A DNA stretch of 64,000 bases from Legionella_C sp048541585 (GTDB lineage Bacteria; Pseudomonadota; Gammaproteobacteria; Legionellales; Legionellaceae), in NCBI RefSeq assembly GCF_048541585.1, contig NZ_CP183303.1, positions 1,674,001 through 1,738,000 of the forward strand, given 5' to 3'. The notes beneath the pieces are model-generated. The model was not told the origin of the DNA. It did not search any database and saw only the letters and a program-made list of their open reading frames with translations. The translations under genes and the position numbers were made by a program. The stretch's first letter is position 1. Every line of letters begins with the position of its first letter. Shown here one piece after another: positions 18,255 to 26,950 of this stretch.

Positions 18255-19532
18255 TCAGCTACTAATAGAAGATAAAACCTTTTGCAAAGCTTGCAAATTA
18301 GGTTCTAATTTAAAAATTTTATTCGGTTTATCTAACAAATTTAGTAATTGCGGAACTACAGCAATTGGCGAACTTATAATAGGCTCAATTATATTATCAA
18401 ATTTTGCTGGATCAGCAGTAGAAGCAATAATCCAAGGTCCATTGTCTAAATGATTTCTCACATAAAACGCTGTTGCAGTATGCGGGCAGCAAATATAATT
18501 GTATTGCTTATAAATATGTGCAATTGTGTTATAAATAAGGCTATCATCAACAGCAATTGCAGTTACATGATTATAAAAATCTTTAAAAGAAATAAATAAG
18601 TGCTTTAATCTTTCAAAATTGCTTGGATTTCCAACATCCATTGCATTAGCTATCGTTGTGATACTTTGTTTTGGATTATAATGACCGTTGGTTAAATAAT
18701 CAGAAATTACTCGATTAGCATTAGTTGCCAACACAATTCTTCTAATAGGAAAGCCCATGGCTTTAGCCCAATAAGCTGCTGTCGCATTACCAAGGTTTCC
18801 TGACGGAATAATAAAACCAGGTTCTTGTTTATTTTTTAAGTAAAATTGTAGACTGCTATAGGCATAGTAAGTCATTTGCGGTAATAGCCTGCCAATATTA
18901 ATGCTATTAGCACTACCAAGTTTTGTGATCGCTTGACAGTTTAAATCTTGAAAGGCTAATTTAACAAGTTGCTGACATTGATCAAAAGTACCATGGATTG
19001 CGAAGGAAAAAATGTTCTCATCCCAACAAGTTATTTGTTGCTCTTGTTTAGCTGAGATCTGGCCTTGTGGATATAAAATGATAACCTGATAATTTTTCTT
19101 TTGGTAAAAGGCGCTTGCTACAGCTGAACCTGTATCACCTGAAGTAGCAACTAAGATTATTTTTTTATCATCTTCTATTAAGTTCAAACACTCAGCTAAA
19201 AAGCGGGCGCCAAAATCTTTAAATGAGCATGTTGGCCCGTGAAAAAGTTCGAGAACAAACGTGTTTCTGTTAATTTTAAGAGTTGGAATAGGGAAGTTAA
19301 AAACCTTCTTACAAATGTTATTTAATTCTAATTTAAGTAGATCGTTTACAAAGAAACCATCTAATAGTTGCGAAGAAAATTCAGTAAAATTTAAATCAGC
19401 TAAATCTAACTGATTTGTGATAATAGGTATTGTCTCAGGAATAAATAAACCACCATCAGGAGCTAATCCACTTTGCATTGCTTGAGATAATGAAAAAAAA
19501 TCTAATTTATTACGAGTACTTAAATAGCGCAT
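18255..19532 (-). CDS. thrC: Threonine synthase
   Basis: A PLP enzyme converting O-phosphohomoserine to threonine. 425 residues, like E. coli ThrC (428). Seen: MRYLSTRNK start, SQAMQSGLAPDGGLFIPE, the PLP lysine in GPTCSFKDFGARFLAE, VATSGDTGSAVASAF, and IPSGNLGNATAAYWAKAMGFPI for phosphate binding. It is the last gene of thrABC. Its start overlaps the end of thrB by 13 bp, which indicates coupled translation. Expression should follow the leader-attenuator upstream of thrA. Confidence 0.96.
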   Translation of the reverse strand: MRYLSTRNKLDFFSLSQAMQSGLAPDGGLFIPETIPIITNQLDLADLNFTEFSSQLLDGFFVNDLLKLELNNICKKVFNFPIPTLKINRNTFVLELFHGPTCSFKDFGARFLAECLNLIEDDKKIILVATSGDTGSAVASAFYQKKNYQVIILYPQGQISAKQEQQITCWDENIFSFAIHGTFDQCQQLVKLAFQDLNCQAITKLGSANSINIGRLLPQMTYYAYSSLQFYLKNKQEPGFIIPSGNLGNATAAYWAKAMGFPIRRIVLATNANRVISDYLTNGHYNPKQSITTIANAMDVGNPSNFERLKHLFISFKDFYNHVTAIAVDDSLIYNTIAHIYKQYNYICCPHTATAFYVRNHLDNGPWIIASTADPAKFDNIIEPIISSPIAVVPQLLNLLDKPNKIFKLEPNLQALQKVLSSISS

Positions 19533-20482
19533 GAATTTATCTCCACAGGCAAAGCGCCAGTTTTATTAATTCTAGATAGCCAATAGTTAGAAGCAATATT
19601 ATTTTCTTGCAATACCAACTGCATGCTCTCAGCGACTTTTTGGGCCTCTTTTTTTGTTTTTGTTAAAGCAAATAAAGTAGGGCCTGATCCGGAAAAGGAT
19701 GCGCCTAATGCGCCATTTTGCAATGCAGCCTCTTTTATTCGATAAAATTGTGGTACAAACTGTGCTCGTTGAGGTTCAATAAGCACATCATTTAAAGCAT
19801 TTTTTAATAAGTTATGATCATTTGTATAAAGCGAAGTTATGAAAGTCGCTAAATTAGCAGATTGTTGAATATACTTTGCTAAAGGCGCAGTTTTTTTAAG
19901 TACTTTTCTTGCCAAGCGCGTAGGAACCTGCAAATGCGGGTAAATTAATACACAATATAGATTAGGAGAAGGTAAGTTAATAACTTTTAATGGCTGTTGC
20001 GAATGGATTAACGTGAGTCCGCCAAACAAACAAGGAACAATATTATCTGCATGTGGCTGACCACTTGAAACTTGCTCACCAATAACCGCAAAGTTTGCAA
20101 GTTCTAGAGTAGATAACGGGGCAGTTAAGAAGTTATTACAGGCAACTAATGCAGCAACTGCCGATGCAGCAGAGCCTCCCAGACCAGAACTTACGGGAAT
20201 TCCCTTTTTAATAGAAATTGAAAAGCCAATTTCTAAATTTAATGCTTCACAAAATTTATGTATAACGACAGATGCAGTGTTTTTATAGCTATTAAAGGGC
20301 AAAGGCTCAACAGCCTCAATGAACTCTATAATTATCTTTTTGTCTTCCCGTTTAGTAACGGTAACATAATCGCCCACAGAATCTACAGCAAAGCCTAAAA
20401 TGTCAAAGCCGACAGCCACATTTGCACACGTCGCAGGTGCAAATGCTTTAACTGATTGGATAGATTTGTTAATTTTTTTCAT
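19520..20482 (-). CDS. thrB: Homoserine kinase (GHMP family)
   Basis: Phosphorylates homoserine with ATP. 320 residues. Seen: AFAPATCANVAVGFDILGFAVD at the N-terminus, the GHMP ATP loop IPVSSGLGGSAASAVAAL, and the C-terminal ALGASFSGSGPTLFAL glycine loop. It lies between thrA (9-bp gap to the thrA stop) and thrC (13-bp overlap). Family architecture and operon position agree with enterobacterial thrB. Confidence 0.96.
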   Translation of the reverse strand: MKKINKSIQSVKAFAPATCANVAVGFDILGFAVDSVGDYVTVTKREDKKIIIEFIEAVEPLPFNSYKNTASVVIHKFCEALNLEIGFSISIKKGIPVSSGLGGSAASAVAALVACNNFLTAPLSTLELANFAVIGEQVSSGQPHADNIVPCLFGGLTLIHSQQPLKVINLPSPNLYCVLIYPHLQVPTRLARKVLKKTAPLAKYIQQSANLATFITSLYTNDHNLLKNALNDVLIEPQRAQFVPQFYRIKEAALQNGALGASFSGSGPTLFALTKTKKEAQKVAESMQLVLQENNIASNYWLSRINKTGALPVEINSCAI

Positions 20483-20491
20483 TTTACCACC

Positions 20492-22930
20492 TCACAAGCT
20501 TGCTACTAATCGTAGTAAATCTGAAAAAATACCTGCAGCGGTAACTTCAGCACCTGCACCGGGTCCTTGGATGATTAGTGGATGTGTAGAGTATCTTTTG
20601 GTATGGAACATAATAATATTGTCTGTGCCTTTAAGTTTTGCAAAAGGATGGTCTTTAGCAAACGCTTCAATTGCTACTTTAAGCTTTCCTTCTTTGGTAA
20701 TAGAGCCTACATAACACAAATGCTGATTGTTAGCTTTAGCCGCTGCAAGCCGATGAGTTAGACTTTGATCATAGGCAGGTAATTTGTTTAAAAACTCATC
20801 TAAGCTAACTAATTTTAATTCTGGCGGTACTAAATCAGAAACAATTACATCATTGATAGTAATGTTATGACCTATTTCTCGTGCCAAACAAACTAGCTTA
20901 CGCGCAACATCCATACCAGATAAATCTTCACGTGGATCAGGCTCGGTATATCCTAGCAATTTTGCTTGAAGAACCGCTTCTGAAAACGTTTTATCTTCTT
21001 TTAGCGCATTGAAAATATAACTGAGTGTTCCTGAAAATACACCCTCTATTCTCTCAACCTGGTCTCCAGTTTTAATAATATCTTGTAGAGTACTAATAAC
21101 TGGCAGGCCTGCACATACTGTAGCTTCGTAAAGATAAAACAGATTTTTCCTGGCTAAGGCTTGTAGCTTTTGATAATAAGACAAATCGCCAGCGTTAGCA
21201 TATTTATTGGGAGTAATAATATGAATACCTTTAGCCATAAAGCGCTGATAAAGGCTGGCAACTTGCGGGCTTGCAGTACAATCAATAATTACTACATTAG
21301 GAATATTATCTGCAGTTAGATGCGCCACAAATTTTTCTAAATCAGCATCAATGGCGTAGGCGTTGAAATTAGGTTTCCAGTCTTTGAACGCTTCTGCATT
21401 ATTTAATAGGAGCATTTTCTTGCTATTTATAATAGCGCGCACAGTTAAATTAATTTGATAAGTGCATTTTAAATCAGTTAATGTATCGGTAAATTGCTTA
21501 AGTAAACTTTGACCGACAAGCCCTGGGCCAATTAATCCTATCGCTAATGATTTCCTTGACAAGTAAAATCCAGAATGAATAGCCTGCATAGCTTTAACGG
21601 CATCTTTCTTTTTAACAATAAGTGTAATATTGCGTTCAGAAGAGCCCTGAGAAATAGCACGAATATTAATATTGACTTTAGCAAGGGCTTTACAAAGTTT
21701 ATTAGCGATGCCAATAGCCCCAATCATTTTATCACCAACAATTGACAAAATAGAGCAATTCTCATCAAGCGTAATAGTCTTAATATAATTACTTTTAATT
21801 TCATTTTTTAAGTTTTCAAAGAGCGCTTCTTTTGTTCTAGCGACAGAATCTGCAGCGACCGCAAAACACATTGAATGCTCAGAACTTGCCTGGGTTAGGA
21901 ATAACACATTGATATTAGCGTAATAAAGAATGCTAAATACGCGAGCAATCAGGTTAGATGAATTAAGATAGCCACCACCTTCTATATTAAATAGGCCTAT
22001 CTCCTTAATACAACTAATACCTTTAATAAGCGCTTGCGATTCTTTAGGTTGTGCTGAAATGCAGGTATATTTACCGCTAGGGTTAAAACTATTTTTTATA
22101 TAAATAGGAATTTTATCTTTAACAACTGGCGCGATAGCCATAGGGTGTAAAACTTTAGCACCAAAATAAGCTAATTCCAATGCCTCCTGATAAGACAAAG
22201 ACTCAATCACAAAAGCTGAGCGTACTAAGTTAGGATCAGCTGTATAAATTCCATCTACATCAGTCCAAATGGTTAAAGATTGAGCGTTAAATAAATTAGC
22301 AAAAATTGCCGCAGAAAAATCACTACCATTACGTCCTAATGTAGTTCGTTGGCCATCTAAAGTTGAGGCAATAAATCCGGTAATAACTAATTGATTAAAG
22401 ATTTCACCCTGCAAAAACTCTTTAAGAGCCGCCTTACTTGTTTGCCAATCAATTTCAATTAAGCCATTTTTTTCTTGGATGAATAAAACTTTTGCAGCAT
22501 CTAAAAAAGCAACCTTATTTTCTTTAGAAAGATATTCTTTTAAAATCATGGCAGACCACAGCTCGCCATAACCTAAAATTAAATTTTGTACTTCTTTTGA
22601 GTAACTGCCGGCTAGTTGAATAGCATATAAAATATCGTTAATTTTTTGGATATCCTCTTTAATGATATTTCCAATATGGAGATGAGATAAGGCTAATTCC
22701 TGTATTATAGATAAGTGTTTATCTTTGATTTCTGTTAAATAGTGCTGATACTGTAAATGGTTTTTTGCAGCATCAAGTAATAATTGCAATAAAGAAGTAG
22801 TTCCATAAATTGCTGAGACAACAATAATTTCATTACCTTGTAAAAGTGATTTGACCGCTGTAAATCGTTTTGCATCAGCAAGGCTACTACCACCAAATTT
22901 ATAAATAGCATAAGCAGGGTTAATTAACAT
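20492..22930 (-). CDS. thrA: Bifunctional aspartokinase I / homoserine dehydrogenase I
   Basis: Catalyses the first and third steps from aspartate to threonine. 812 residues with this start (E. coli 820). Seen: kinase domain starting AIYKFGGSSLADAKRF, TLGRNGSDFSAAI, WTDVDGIYTADP and two ACT-type regulatory segments (VLFLTQASSEHSMCFAV, INIRAISQGSSERNITLIV). Then comes the homoserine dehydrogenase domain with GLIGPGLVGQSLLKQF, ITPNKYANAG, EATVCAGLPVI, FSGTLSYIFN and GYTEPDPREDLSGMDVARKL. I chose ATG 22930 because GAGG lies 6 bp upstream of it. The frame also has TTG 22942. Threonine feedback through the ACT region is expected. Transcription passes through the thrL leader and attenuator. Confidence 0.96.
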   Translation of the reverse strand: MLINPAYAIYKFGGSSLADAKRFTAVKSLLQGNEIIVVSAIYGTTSLLQLLLDAAKNHLQYQHYLTEIKDKHLSIIQELALSHLHIGNIIKEDIQKINDILYAIQLAGSYSKEVQNLILGYGELWSAMILKEYLSKENKVAFLDAAKVLFIQEKNGLIEIDWQTSKAALKEFLQGEIFNQLVITGFIASTLDGQRTTLGRNGSDFSAAIFANLFNAQSLTIWTDVDGIYTADPNLVRSAFVIESLSYQEALELAYFGAKVLHPMAIAPVVKDKIPIYIKNSFNPSGKYTCISAQPKESQALIKGISCIKEIGLFNIEGGGYLNSSNLIARVFSILYYANINVLFLTQASSEHSMCFAVAADSVARTKEALFENLKNEIKSNYIKTITLDENCSILSIVGDKMIGAIGIANKLCKALAKVNINIRAISQGSSERNITLIVKKKDAVKAMQAIHSGFYLSRKSLAIGLIGPGLVGQSLLKQFTDTLTDLKCTYQINLTVRAIINSKKMLLLNNAEAFKDWKPNFNAYAIDADLEKFVAHLTADNIPNVVIIDCTASPQVASLYQRFMAKGIHIITPNKYANAGDLSYYQKLQALARKNLFYLYEATVCAGLPVISTLQDIIKTGDQVERIEGVFSGTLSYIFNALKEDKTFSEAVLQAKLLGYTEPDPREDLSGMDVARKLVCLAREIGHNITINDVIVSDLVPPELKLVSLDEFLNKLPAYDQSLTHRLAAAKANNQHLCYVGSITKEGKLKVAIEAFAKDHPFAKLKGTDNIIMFHTKRYSTHPLIIQGPGAGAEVTAAGIFSDLLRLVASL

Positions 22931-22940
22931 GTTAAACCTC

Positions 22941-22981
22941 AAAAAAGAAAATAGCTGCTTGTAGTGTTATAAACACTCAGC
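22941..22981 (-). terminator. thr operon attenuator (Rho-independent hairpin plus T-run)
   Basis: On the minus strand, GCTG-AGTGTT-TAT-AACACT-ACAAG-CAGC forms a bulged hairpin (plus-strand 22954-22981). TATTTTCTTTTTT follows and ends just before the thrA ribosome-binding site. It lies between the leader peptide stop and thrA. Its 3' strand AAGCAGC (22954-22960) can alternatively pair with GTTGCTT at 23021-23027, at the end of the leader cistron, which would act as an antiterminator. Pairing was done by hand; folding energies were not computed. Confidence 0.7.
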
Positions 22982-23018
22982 AATGAGCCGTTAATTTTGT
23001 TAGTAACAAATTGCTTAA

Positions 23019-23156
23019 TTAAGCAACGGTGGTGGTAGAGGTAGAGGAGATGGTGGTAGTAGAAAGGGTAGTTTTTGCAAATGAAAGAAGATCGCGAGCT
23101 GTAATGTCAGCAGAAGCTTGGCGCATAAGCCAAAGTAATAAATAAACATCATTCAT
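23019..23156 (-). CDS. thrL: thr operon leader peptide, 45 codons, Thr/Ser/Ile-rich
   Basis: A short gene read on the minus strand from ATG 23156 to TAA 23019. It is preceded by AAGGGG with 7-bp spacing. The second half is packed with regulatory codons: KTTLSTTTISSTSTTTVA, giving ten Thr and two Ile in 45 residues, with six Thr in the last 13 residues. Function is inferred from the E. coli thrL paradigm: stalling at Thr/Ile codons when charged tRNA is scarce prevents the terminator hairpin before thrA. The stop codon lies inside a perfect 16-bp palindrome (TTGCTTAATTAAGCAA, 23011-23026). The 28-residue non-repetitive N-terminal part (MNDVYLLLWLMRQASADITA...) makes it twice as long as the 21-residue E. 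coli leader. Confidence 0.82.
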   Translation of the reverse strand: MNDVYLLLWLMRQASADITARDLLSFAKTTLSTTTISSTSTTTVA

Positions 23157-23191
23157 ATTTTTACCCCTTAACTTTAATGGTGGTAAGTTTT

Positions 23192-23220
23192 AACATAACA
23201 TTTTGAGCTCTCTTTGTCAA
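23192..23220 (-). promoter_or_regulatory. Sigma70 promoter of the thr leader/operon
   Basis: On the minus strand, TTGACA (23215-23220) and TATGTT (23192-23197) are separated by 17 bp. Transcription would start about 30 bp before the thrL ATG. Confidence 0.75.
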
Positions 23221-23262
23221 TTATTACAGCATGGAGTATAACTTTTGAAATACTTGAAATAA

Positions 23263-23286
23263 AGGTTGAGCCCTAAGGCTCAACCT
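23263..23286 (-). terminator. Terminator of the GH5 gene
   Basis: A perfect 10-bp stem AGGTTGAGCC / GGCTCAACCT with a 4-base loop, starting 6 bp after the GH5 stop codon. On the minus strand it is followed by TTATTTC. It isolates the cellulase transcript from the thr promoter just downstream. Confidence 0.85.
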
Positions 23287-23291
23287 AGAAA

Positions 23292-25718
23292 TTATTTGGC
23301 TTCACAACTAATAACATTTACAACGGGATCTTTTGCAACGCTACCTGATACTTGAAAGCCAATAGCTTGTTGTTGACCTGCTGGTATACCATTATAAGGG
23401 TCATAAGTATTGGCACTAAACGTAAACACGCCAGCATTGGCTGTAACGGTTTGATTGTTACCAATCCAGTAATTGGCAATAACAGGATTAGTTATTTCAC
23501 TACTATTGAAGCTTATTTTAAAAGTAAAACTTTTTATCGCAGTGGTGGGACTAGTATTGGTAATGCTGCCTTGGAATACGGCACCGCTATCCCAGCGATT
23601 TTGTAGCGTAAATTTAACACTACAATTTTGTTGGTTAACTGCACCGGCTTGATAAAAAGCATTTAACTGTAGCTGACTAGTTGCTCCTTTAACAGCAAAG
23701 CTTTTATCACTTTTATCTGCGACTAAACTGTAAGCTTTACCATTAAATTGAATAGAGCTAGGTAAGCCTACGGTGTAGTTTTCATTGCTAAATGTGCCTG
23801 TCTGACTATTTATATTTTGATTATAAATTGTTGAGGTACAAGTGCCATTGGTCACTTTACAGTTAACTTGATTCTGACTATTAACATCTGAGGTAAAGGT
23901 CAAAGTAGTAGTTAGTGCTTGGCTGCTGACAGGATTTCCTTTGTCATCTAACAAATTAATTTTATAACTTACCTGAGTTGCAGGTTGGGTACCTGTTTGT
24001 TGGCCTTGTAAATTCACATTGACATTAGTGGCTTGTCCATTGGTAATTTTAAAGGCAAGGGGGGAATTGCTTGCTTTAACTTGATAAACCATATGAGCTG
24101 TATTATCTACTTGATAGGTATCTGCAACTAATAAAGTATAAGAACCATTATCTAAGTTTAAAGAGCAACCATTTGTAATGTCGCAGCTATAAGTTTGCTG
24201 AGTTTCTTTAATAGTTAAAGTGGCATTTCCTTTAACGGGGAACCCAGGACTGGTGAAAGAAACATTAAGCTTTCCAGTGGCAATAGTTTGATTATATAAA
24301 TCATGTAATACTTGTTCAGCTTGTAGGTTAAGCGCGCCACTATTAGGATCAATAATACTAATGGTATCGCCTAAGTAACCAACTGCCCAGAAAAATAAAT
24401 CATTTTGCATGCCATTGGCTACTAAATAAGGAACTAATGCTTTTTGAAAGAAGGCTAATCCTTCAGCACTTTTCCAAGAAGATTCACCAAGGACTACAGG
24501 ATAACCAGCTTTCTTTAAAAATCCCCAAGTCCAATCAAAGCGAAGATTACTAGGTTTACCTGGAGCAGACTCCCAAGTCCCTACTTCACGAGGATAAACG
24601 TGTGGAGAAAAAACGAGATGCGCGTTATTAGCACTCGCATCACCTAGCAGCCAAGTAATCGTTACATCATCTAGGCCTGCAGTTTTTAATTGTTGTGTAA
24701 AGCCTGCACGATTAAAGCTTGGTGTACCGATTTTAGCATTGGCTTTATCTAATAGCGGTTTAAAATCCTCTCCCCAGTTACCTTTAAACTCAACTCGTTT
24801 GGTTCCAGTTGCACAATTACTAGGATCATCCGAAATACTATAGGCTTCTGGATCATCAACTAAATCGGCAGCTTTTACACAGGCGACTGGTTGATCAGGA
24901 TCGCCCGAGCCATTGTCTGGACCTTCGACAAAAACTAATAAATCAGGATTATTTTGTTTAAGCACTTTAGCTGCGGAGGCAATAACTTTTACCCAGGCAG
25001 GTTGACCGTTGTTATCGCGAAACCAATAGAGTAGATGGGGCTCATTAAAAATATCAATACCAATAACGTTGGTTAAATTACGTGTTTTAATTTCAGTTGC
25101 TAATAATTTTAAATCTGCCTCATATTGCGCTAAATCATAAACCGTTCCATCACGAAAATTATCGCCATAGCCATAACGATGATGGATATCGATCATGACT
25201 CTAACATTATTTTTTTGCAATTCAGCAAGAGTTATCCAAAAGGCTTCTTTAGGCGATACTGTTTGTGCACAAGCTTGGCCATTGGTTTCCCAAACTTTAC
25301 AAAAAATACCATTACCTTTGGTTGGCGCTGCTTTATTAGTTAGGGATTTATTCATATCCACTTCATTTTTGTCATCATAAAGCACCCCAGGTTGAATGGG
25401 GAGACGAACTGTTTTAAAACCCACTCCAGTGGCTTTGGTGACACCCGAATCCGTAAAATCCCACGGGCGAACTAAGGCATCTAACATACCATAGCTTTTA
25501 CTGTAAGAAGTAGAAGTACCGCTTAGAGAATAAAAAGGATTAGAAGCTAGCCCTTGGACAATTCTGGAATCCTGAAAGCCTGACCACGAAACGCCATCAA
25601 TTTTTACTAAATTGCCAGCATTATCATAGATGCTCCCAGTTTTGGTGTAGTAAGCATAACTCGATGTGGAGAATAAAACTCCAATTAAACCCTTGGTAAT
25701 ATGTTTTCTTATTTGCAT
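23292..25718 (-). CDS. Secreted GH5 cellulase/endoglucanase with C-terminal CBM2
   Basis: An 808-residue modular enzyme. Residues 1-22 form a Sec signal peptide (basic start, then GLIGVLFSTSSYA). Residues about 30-480 form a GH5 (alpha/beta) barrel: DGVSWSGFQ, VRLPIQPG, MIDIHH, the acid/base Glu in DIFNEPH (E226), SPHVYPREVG, and the nucleophile Glu in VVLGESSW (E412). Two Ig-like or linker segments follow at about 485-690. The last 110 residues resemble a family 2 cellulose-binding module (CSVKFTLQNRWDSGAVFQGSITN... with spaced Trp and ANAGVFTFSANTYDPYNG). It should cleave beta-1,4-glucan outside the cell, probably after type II secretion. It stands alone, with its own terminator. Confidence 0.88.
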   Translation of the reverse strand: MQIRKHITKGLIGVLFSTSSYAYYTKTGSIYDNAGNLVKIDGVSWSGFQDSRIVQGLASNPFYSLSGTSTSYSKSYGMLDALVRPWDFTDSGVTKATGVGFKTVRLPIQPGVLYDDKNEVDMNKSLTNKAAPTKGNGIFCKVWETNGQACAQTVSPKEAFWITLAELQKNNVRVMIDIHHRYGYGDNFRDGTVYDLAQYEADLKLLATEIKTRNLTNVIGIDIFNEPHLLYWFRDNNGQPAWVKVIASAAKVLKQNNPDLLVFVEGPDNGSGDPDQPVACVKAADLVDDPEAYSISDDPSNCATGTKRVEFKGNWGEDFKPLLDKANAKIGTPSFNRAGFTQQLKTAGLDDVTITWLLGDASANNAHLVFSPHVYPREVGTWESAPGKPSNLRFDWTWGFLKKAGYPVVLGESSWKSAEGLAFFQKALVPYLVANGMQNDLFFWAVGYLGDTISIIDPNSGALNLQAEQVLHDLYNQTIATGKLNVSFTSPGFPVKGNATLTIKETQQTYSCDITNGCSLNLDNGSYTLLVADTYQVDNTAHMVYQVKASNSPLAFKITNGQATNVNVNLQGQQTGTQPATQVSYKINLLDDKGNPVSSQALTTTLTFTSDVNSQNQVNCKVTNGTCTSTIYNQNINSQTGTFSNENYTVGLPSSIQFNGKAYSLVADKSDKSFAVKGATSQLQLNAFYQAGAVNQQNCSVKFTLQNRWDSGAVFQGSITNTSPTTAIKSFTFKISFNSSEITNPVIANYWIGNNQTVTANAGVFTFSANTYDPYNGIPAGQQQAIGFQVSGSVAKDPVVNVISCEAK

Positions 25719-25921
25719 AACATTATTCCCTCTATTTTTGCCTAACTTAATTGTTAACCAAAAGACTGTTGCTTAAAAACTGTTAACCAATATATTTAAA
25801 TAGAGCTTGTCGTGCAAATTTTATGCCAATAAAAACATTTATTTTGCTAATTTAGTTTTTAACAATTAATAATTATTCGTATACTATTTTAATAATTAAG
25901 ATAAAAATAAGATTAGAGTCT

Positions 25922-26752
25922 ATGAGCGCAAGCGATATCATTGCTAGCTATAATACTTTGCTTAAAAATTTAGATGAATTAAAAAACCATCTGGATACCG
26001 AATTACAAGTCAATCCAGTTTGGATTAATGATCCTGCCAACAAAGAAATCCTAATAGCTGATTACAACTATTTTTTTGCTGCCTTAACTGATTTTTATCC
26101 AGGTGATTTAGAAACACCTCAGCATACTAAATCCTTTCAAGGAGCCTTAGGTGGTAGCACGCGCACTTTGCAATTAGTAGAGGTCATTAACAAAAGTAAA
26201 GATCAATTAAAGGCTGTAATTAATAATTATCTCCAAGAAATAAATATGAAAGATACCCAGGTCATTCATACTATCTTTAAAAATGCAGGGTTTTCGCGTC
26301 TTAAACTTAAACAAGTTTATCGCCATATACCTTGTATTGATTATCATCCTAGACGGATTACTTTTACCCAAGTAAAACATAATTCTCATATAGTTATCAG
26401 TAAAAAAGAATTGGCAGCACGCTTAAATAAAATAGGCAAAGGGCGACATATTGATGTGCAACAACAGATGTTACAATATCTTGATGATGAAAAATTAGCG
26501 ATTCATCGCGATACCCAATTTTTATGGGCTGCTAATATTGCTACTTTTAAAAACGAAGAAGGCTTATCATCTACTAAAAAACTAATGACTTCTATGCCAA
26601 TAGTTTATCTACATCAAACTGACTTACCAGAACCATTAGTTAATTTTAGCCGGCGGCAAAAGCGTTCGCTCTTAACGGTTAGATCGGATAAAAAAATTGA
26701 AGATGAAGTTTTTCTCCCTTCAGCAGCCGCTTATCGATACAAGGGTAAATAG
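25922..26752 (+). CDS. Probable Tus-family DNA replication terminus site-binding protein
   Basis: 276 residues, basic in the C-terminal half. Against E. coli Tus from memory, three blocks line up in order. An N-terminal helical part is followed by a Gly-containing loop and a helix ending VINKSKDQLKAVI (Tus: HINKLKTTFEHI). VYRHIPCIDYHPRRITF corresponds to the Tus HRHLPG-LITLNAYRTLTV region. HIVISKKELAARLNK corresponds to the Tus HRDEVLAQLEK segment. A late PIVYLHQTDLPEPLVNF corresponds to the Tus PTPLIALI strand. In this alignment the Tus lock residue His144 falls on Tyr. Tus is a monomer that blocks replication forks at Ter sites. I could not find an E. coli-type Ter core upstream. The alternative is an uncharacterised DNA-binding protein. 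Confidence 0.55.
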   Translation: MSASDIIASYNTLLKNLDELKNHLDTELQVNPVWINDPANKEILIADYNYFFAALTDFYPGDLETPQHTKSFQGALGGSTRTLQLVEVINKSKDQLKAVINNYLQEINMKDTQVIHTIFKNAGFSRLKLKQVYRHIPCIDYHPRRITFTQVKHNSHIVISKKELAARLNKIGKGRHIDVQQQMLQYLDDEKLAIHRDTQFLWAANIATFKNEEGLSSTKKLMTSMPIVYLHQTDLPEPLVNFSRRQKRSLLTVRSDKKIEDEVFLPSAAAYRYKGK

Positions 26753-26950
26753 TTACGATTCCTAACTTATCTCAAGCTAACTGACTTCATTGAGATTGAG
26801 TAATATTTTGGGTAAATTTTGGGAATAAAAATTTTTGTGCCTTTATTCTCGTGTTATTCTAATCAATTGCCACTTAAGTGTTTACCATTTTATTTTCTCT
26901 ACACCAACAAGGTTTTATTTAAGTTGACATACATTGCATAAGGACAGCAG

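Noticed and set aside
23352..23606. 84-codon ORF on the + strand inside the GH5 gene
   Set aside because: Fully inside a clear cellulase gene on the other strand, with no protein features of its own.
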